A stretch of 6,878 bases of DNA from Proteobacteria bacterium UBA4656 (GTDB lineage Bacteria; Pseudomonadota; Gammaproteobacteria; Xanthomonadales; Ahniellaceae): the NCBI GenBank assembly GCA_002405525.1, contig DHLY01000003.1, positions 4,489 to 11,366 on the forward strand, written 5' to 3'. Shown one piece after another: positions 6,258-6,878 of this stretch (its first letter is position 1; every line of letters starts with the position of its first letter). The position numbers were made by a program, and so were the translations under genes. The notes below the pieces were generated by a model, which was given only the letters and a program-made list of their open reading frames with translations, did no database searches and was not told the origin of the DNA.

Positions 6258-6304
6258 CGGGGGCGGAACGGGCCGGCGGTACCGGTGGTCCCCGCCCGCC
6301 CCCG
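6258..6304. terminator. Nested GC hairpin between convergent genes
   Basis: CGGGGGCGG (6258-6266) pairs with CCGCCCCCG (6296-6304), a nine-base stem. Within its 29-base loop GGG/CCC and CCGG/CCGG (6273-6276 with 6282-6285) can pair further. It fills the gap between the R2lox stop and the stop of the convergent gene at 6309, the expected place for a shared bidirectional terminator. No U-run follows on either strand. Confidence 0.4.
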
Positions 6305-6308
6305 CACT

Positions 6309-6878
6309 TCACGGGCAGCGCGTCGTCGCCGTCACCTGCCCGCGTCGCACCACCGCGCCGTCCGGTCGCACCGCTTCGGCGACTCCCGTCCCCGTTCGCC
6401 GGGACACCGCCAATCGAACCGTCGCGGGATCGGTCGTGCCGTCGTGACGACGGACGAGCGAGGGCACCTGCAGCAGCCGCACCGTGTCACCCTCGAAGCG
6501 CAGTTGCCGGCCGTCGGTCAGCGTTTCCGCCGTGGCTGCCGGCACCGCGCCGTCGGCCGGCCACGCGATCGCGAAGCGCACACAGGCGTTGTCCTGCTGC
6601 AGCGGCAGCGCCGATGCCTCGCTCGACTCGCGCGCCCCGAGCGTCGCCCGCGCCGCCTCCGCCCTCGGGGCCGGCGCGTTCGCCGGGGCCCGCCCCTCGG
6701 TGGGAGTGCTGCGTGACGACGGCTCCCCGGCGTCTGCGCGCGTCGAAGCGGCGGGCACCGCCGTGGCGCGATCCTTGGACACGGTGCTCTCTGCCGCCGG
6801 TGCGAACACCGCGACTTGCGCCGGTGGCGCGGCGGGGGGAACCGCGTTCGACGCGGCCGACACCGTCTCGGCGATCGC
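6309..6878 (-). CDS. Ala/Pro-rich protein with a C-terminal two-cysteine domain (5' end off the right edge); possibly anti-sigma-like or secreted
   Basis: The frame is open through the right edge, so the true start is not visible; a GTG at 6861-6863 is probably internal. The visible part has two sections. The N-terminal half (about 6600-6878) is a low-complexity Ala, Pro, Ser and Thr-rich stretch that looks disordered. The C-terminal part (about 6312-6600) is compact, rich in Val, Arg and Thr, and probably beta-structured, with segments such as CVRFAIAWP, GRQLRFEGDTVRLL and ATVRLAVSRRTG. It has only two cysteines, one near the start of this domain (codon at 6582-6584) and one as the second-to-last residue (6315-6317), which could form a disulfide closing the domain. 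That pattern resembles periplasmic C-terminal domains after a linker, as in membrane-anchored anti-sigma factors, but no zinc-finger or membrane segment is in view, so the family is unassigned. Confidence 0.6.
   Translation of the reverse strand, partial: AIAETVSAASNAVPPAAPPAQVAVFAPAAESTVSKDRATAVPAASTRADAGEPSSRSTPTEGRAPANAPAPRAEAARATLGARESSEASALPLQQDNACVRFAIAWPADGAVPAATAETLTDGRQLRFEGDTVRLLQVPSLVRRHDGTTDPATVRLAVSRRTGTGVAEAVRPDGAVVRRGQVTATTRCP

Noticed and set aside
1..6878. CRISPR array, tRNA, rRNA, complete insertion sequence or defence genes
   Set aside because: No regularly spaced direct repeats, tRNA-like fold, transposase motif or defence-family protein was seen on either strand.

Overview
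The window comes from a very GC-rich bacterial chromosome in which nearly every codon ends in G or C. The gene set (a large secreted sortilin/VPS10-type Asp-box propeller, a stand-alone UPF0104 flippase-like membrane protein, a COG3255-type SCP2 protein, an R2-like ligand-binding oxidase, a Tat-exported protein and an Ala/Pro-rich secreted or anti-sigma-like protein) fits Gemmatimonadota or a similar GC-rich soil lineage. That placement rests on gene content and style only; no rRNA or other marker gene is present.

Layout. Positions 1-149 (minus) hold the first 49 codons of a gene with a twin-arginine signal peptide; the rest lies off the left edge. Positions 150-312 are intergenic and contain two inverted repeats: an AT-rich 72-bp near-palindrome (175-246) and a very GC-rich 16-bp perfect stem (263-299). 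Positions 313-3597 (minus) encode a 1094-residue secreted Asp-box beta-propeller protein. Positions 3598-3765 are a divergent intergenic region with two adjacent dyads. Three plus-strand genes follow: a flippase-like membrane protein (3766-4809), an SCP2 lipid-binding protein 9 bases later (4819-5235), and, after a structured 131-base gap, an R2lox-type Mn/Fe oxidase (5367-6251). A short gap with a nested GC hairpin separates this from a convergent minus-strand gene (6309 to beyond the right edge) whose visible part is an Ala/Pro-rich linker and a C-terminal domain with two cysteines. No gene-free stretch exceeds 300 bases.

How the genes may work together. The three co-directional genes share a lipid theme: a membrane protein related to the flippase part of lysyl-phosphatidylglycerol synthase, a soluble hydrophobic-ligand carrier, and an oxidase whose characterised homologues hold a long-chain fatty acid next to the metal site. 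All R2lox metal ligands and the Val/Tyr pair that forms its ether crosslink are present, so the oxidase is predicted active. The lipid-modification idea is inference from neighbourhood. The most unusual non-coding feature is the AT-rich 72-bp near-palindrome upstream of the Tat gene. I see no defence system, CRISPR array, tRNA or recognisable insertion sequence.
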